Shown here piece after piece: positions 63,191-64,000 of a stretch of DNA of 64,000 nt (position 1 is the stretch's first letter; each line of letters begins with the position of its first letter). Below the pieces are notes generated by a model. It saw only the letters and a program-made list of their open reading frames with translations. It had not been told where the DNA came from and made no database searches. The stretch is taken from the NCBI GenBank assembly GCA_001414345.1, contig LLCB01000172.1, positions 56,497 to 120,496 of the forward strand. The letters run 5' to 3'. The stretch is from Hymenoscyphus infarciens. Its lineage: Eukaryota; Ascomycota; Leotiomycetes; Helotiales; Helotiaceae. A program made the translations under genes and the position numbers.

Positions 63191-64000
63191 CCGACGTAAA
63201 TAGCAAAGTATTACTTTTTATAAGTATAAAATATAATATTTTTTAATTTAAGTTCTCTCTCTCTCCTTCTCCCCTCTCCTCTCTCTCTATCTTAAGACTA
63301 TCTATAGTAACTAATTAGAGAATAAGAAGAGAGAATAAATATTATATATATAGTAGTAATATTACCTCCTCGCTATTATATCCTTACTCTTTATTACCTA
63401 ACTCTTATATTATATTCTTTCTATTATTTTTAGATAAATAAGAGAGAAGAAGGAGAAAAGGGAAAGAGAGGAAGAGTAGAGGGAATGTTTACTCTAAACT
63501 CCTCTTACCTATACTAGGAAAAACCTTCCTCTAGAATATTTACTTACCCTCTTACCTTACTCTTATTCTTCTCTAACTCTCTCCTACACTCTCTTAGTAT
63601 ACGTAATATATAGAAGAATAGAATAAGAGAGTAAGAGAGTAAGAGAATAGTATAATATAGTTTAAGATTTGCTATCTCTCTTAAAGGCTTTTGTTAATCT
63701 AGCTATAAATACTTAACTTTTATAATTTACGCTTTACGATTTAGTCGATTCCGGCTTTTAGTATATAGTATTAGGGCGTCCTAGATACACCAAAAAGTCG
63801 GAATCGACTAAATCGCAAATCGCAAATCGCAAATCGCAAATCGTAAATTATAAAGTCGAGCTAAAGTAGAACTTAATTATATTATCTAAGCCCTTTATTA
63901 AGGGGTAGGAGAGCATTTTGCTACTTCTTAGTCTCCCTCTCTCGCTACTCTTTCCTTCTTTAGTATATTATATAAATATAAAAGTATAGAAGAGAGGGAG
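63191..64000. repeat. RIP-degraded AT-rich block with palindromic heptamer repeats
   Basis: AT-rich, CpA-poor, running off the right edge. At 63736-63760 and about 63793-63818 two arms (GATTTAGTCGATTCCGGCTTTT and its complement with one transition) form an inverted repeat around a spacer of about 33 bp. The right arm continues into five tandem GCAAATC-type heptamers ending about 63846, and both arms end in the complementary AATTTACG/CGTAAATT sequence. Confidence 0.6.

Overview
The window is fungal nuclear DNA. Its intron-rich, compact genes (introns mostly 50-100 nt, GT-AG with CTAAC-type branch sites), gene families (Mis6/CENP-I, UstYa/DUF3328, fungal SPT small subunit) and AT-rich, CpA/TpG-poor blocks typical of repeat-induced point mutation (RIP) point to a filamentous ascomycete. 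A leotiomycete is my inference from overall protein resemblance, not a demonstrated placement.

Layout. 1-3.7 kb: RIP-degraded retrotransposon DNA. 4.3-12.7 kb: housekeeping genes SKP1, RPL39 (-), ARL1 and a peroxisomal catalase. 12.95-14.95 kb: a complete but RIP-killed Fot1/pogo transposon with a TA target duplication. 15.2-18.5 kb: a cyclase-family (PF04199) gene tail-to-tail with an acyl-CoA dehydrogenase ending in SKL. 18.8-22.7 kb: RIP block with a copia-like integrase relic. 22.7-25.1 kb: a glutaminyl-tRNA synthetase core without its N-terminal exons, isolated between RIP blocks. 25.2-37.1 kb: 12 kb of nested, RIP-mutated elements, including a foldback element and one LTR element inserted in another. 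37.4-39.2 kb: a sugar-transporter pseudogene.

The most interesting segment is 40.1-43.6 kb. A minus-strand gene appears to encode a small secreted precursor with two Tyr/Gly-rich segments, each followed by a Lys-Arg Kex2 site and a duplicated spacer. A UstYa-family (DUF3328) gene with intact HxxHC and HC motifs is transcribed divergently from it. Kex2-processed precursor plus UstYa is the signature of dikaritin-type fungal RiPP pathways (ustiloxin, phomopsin, asperipin, epichloecyclin). The precursor gene model depends on two identical 58-nt introns whose acceptor reads ACG rather than CAG, so it needs transcript data.

44.7-58.9 kb is ordinary euchromatin: a secreted GH30 glycosidase, diadenosine tetraphosphate phosphorylase, a mitochondrial GGQ release-factor-like protein, a serine palmitoyltransferase small subunit, kinetochore CENP-I/Mis6, and a GH3-C/GNAT protein. 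59-63.2 kb is non-coding, with short dispersed repeats and a 432-bp Harbinger-like MITE; 63.2-64 kb enters another RIP block. I found no rRNA, tRNA or CRISPR features.
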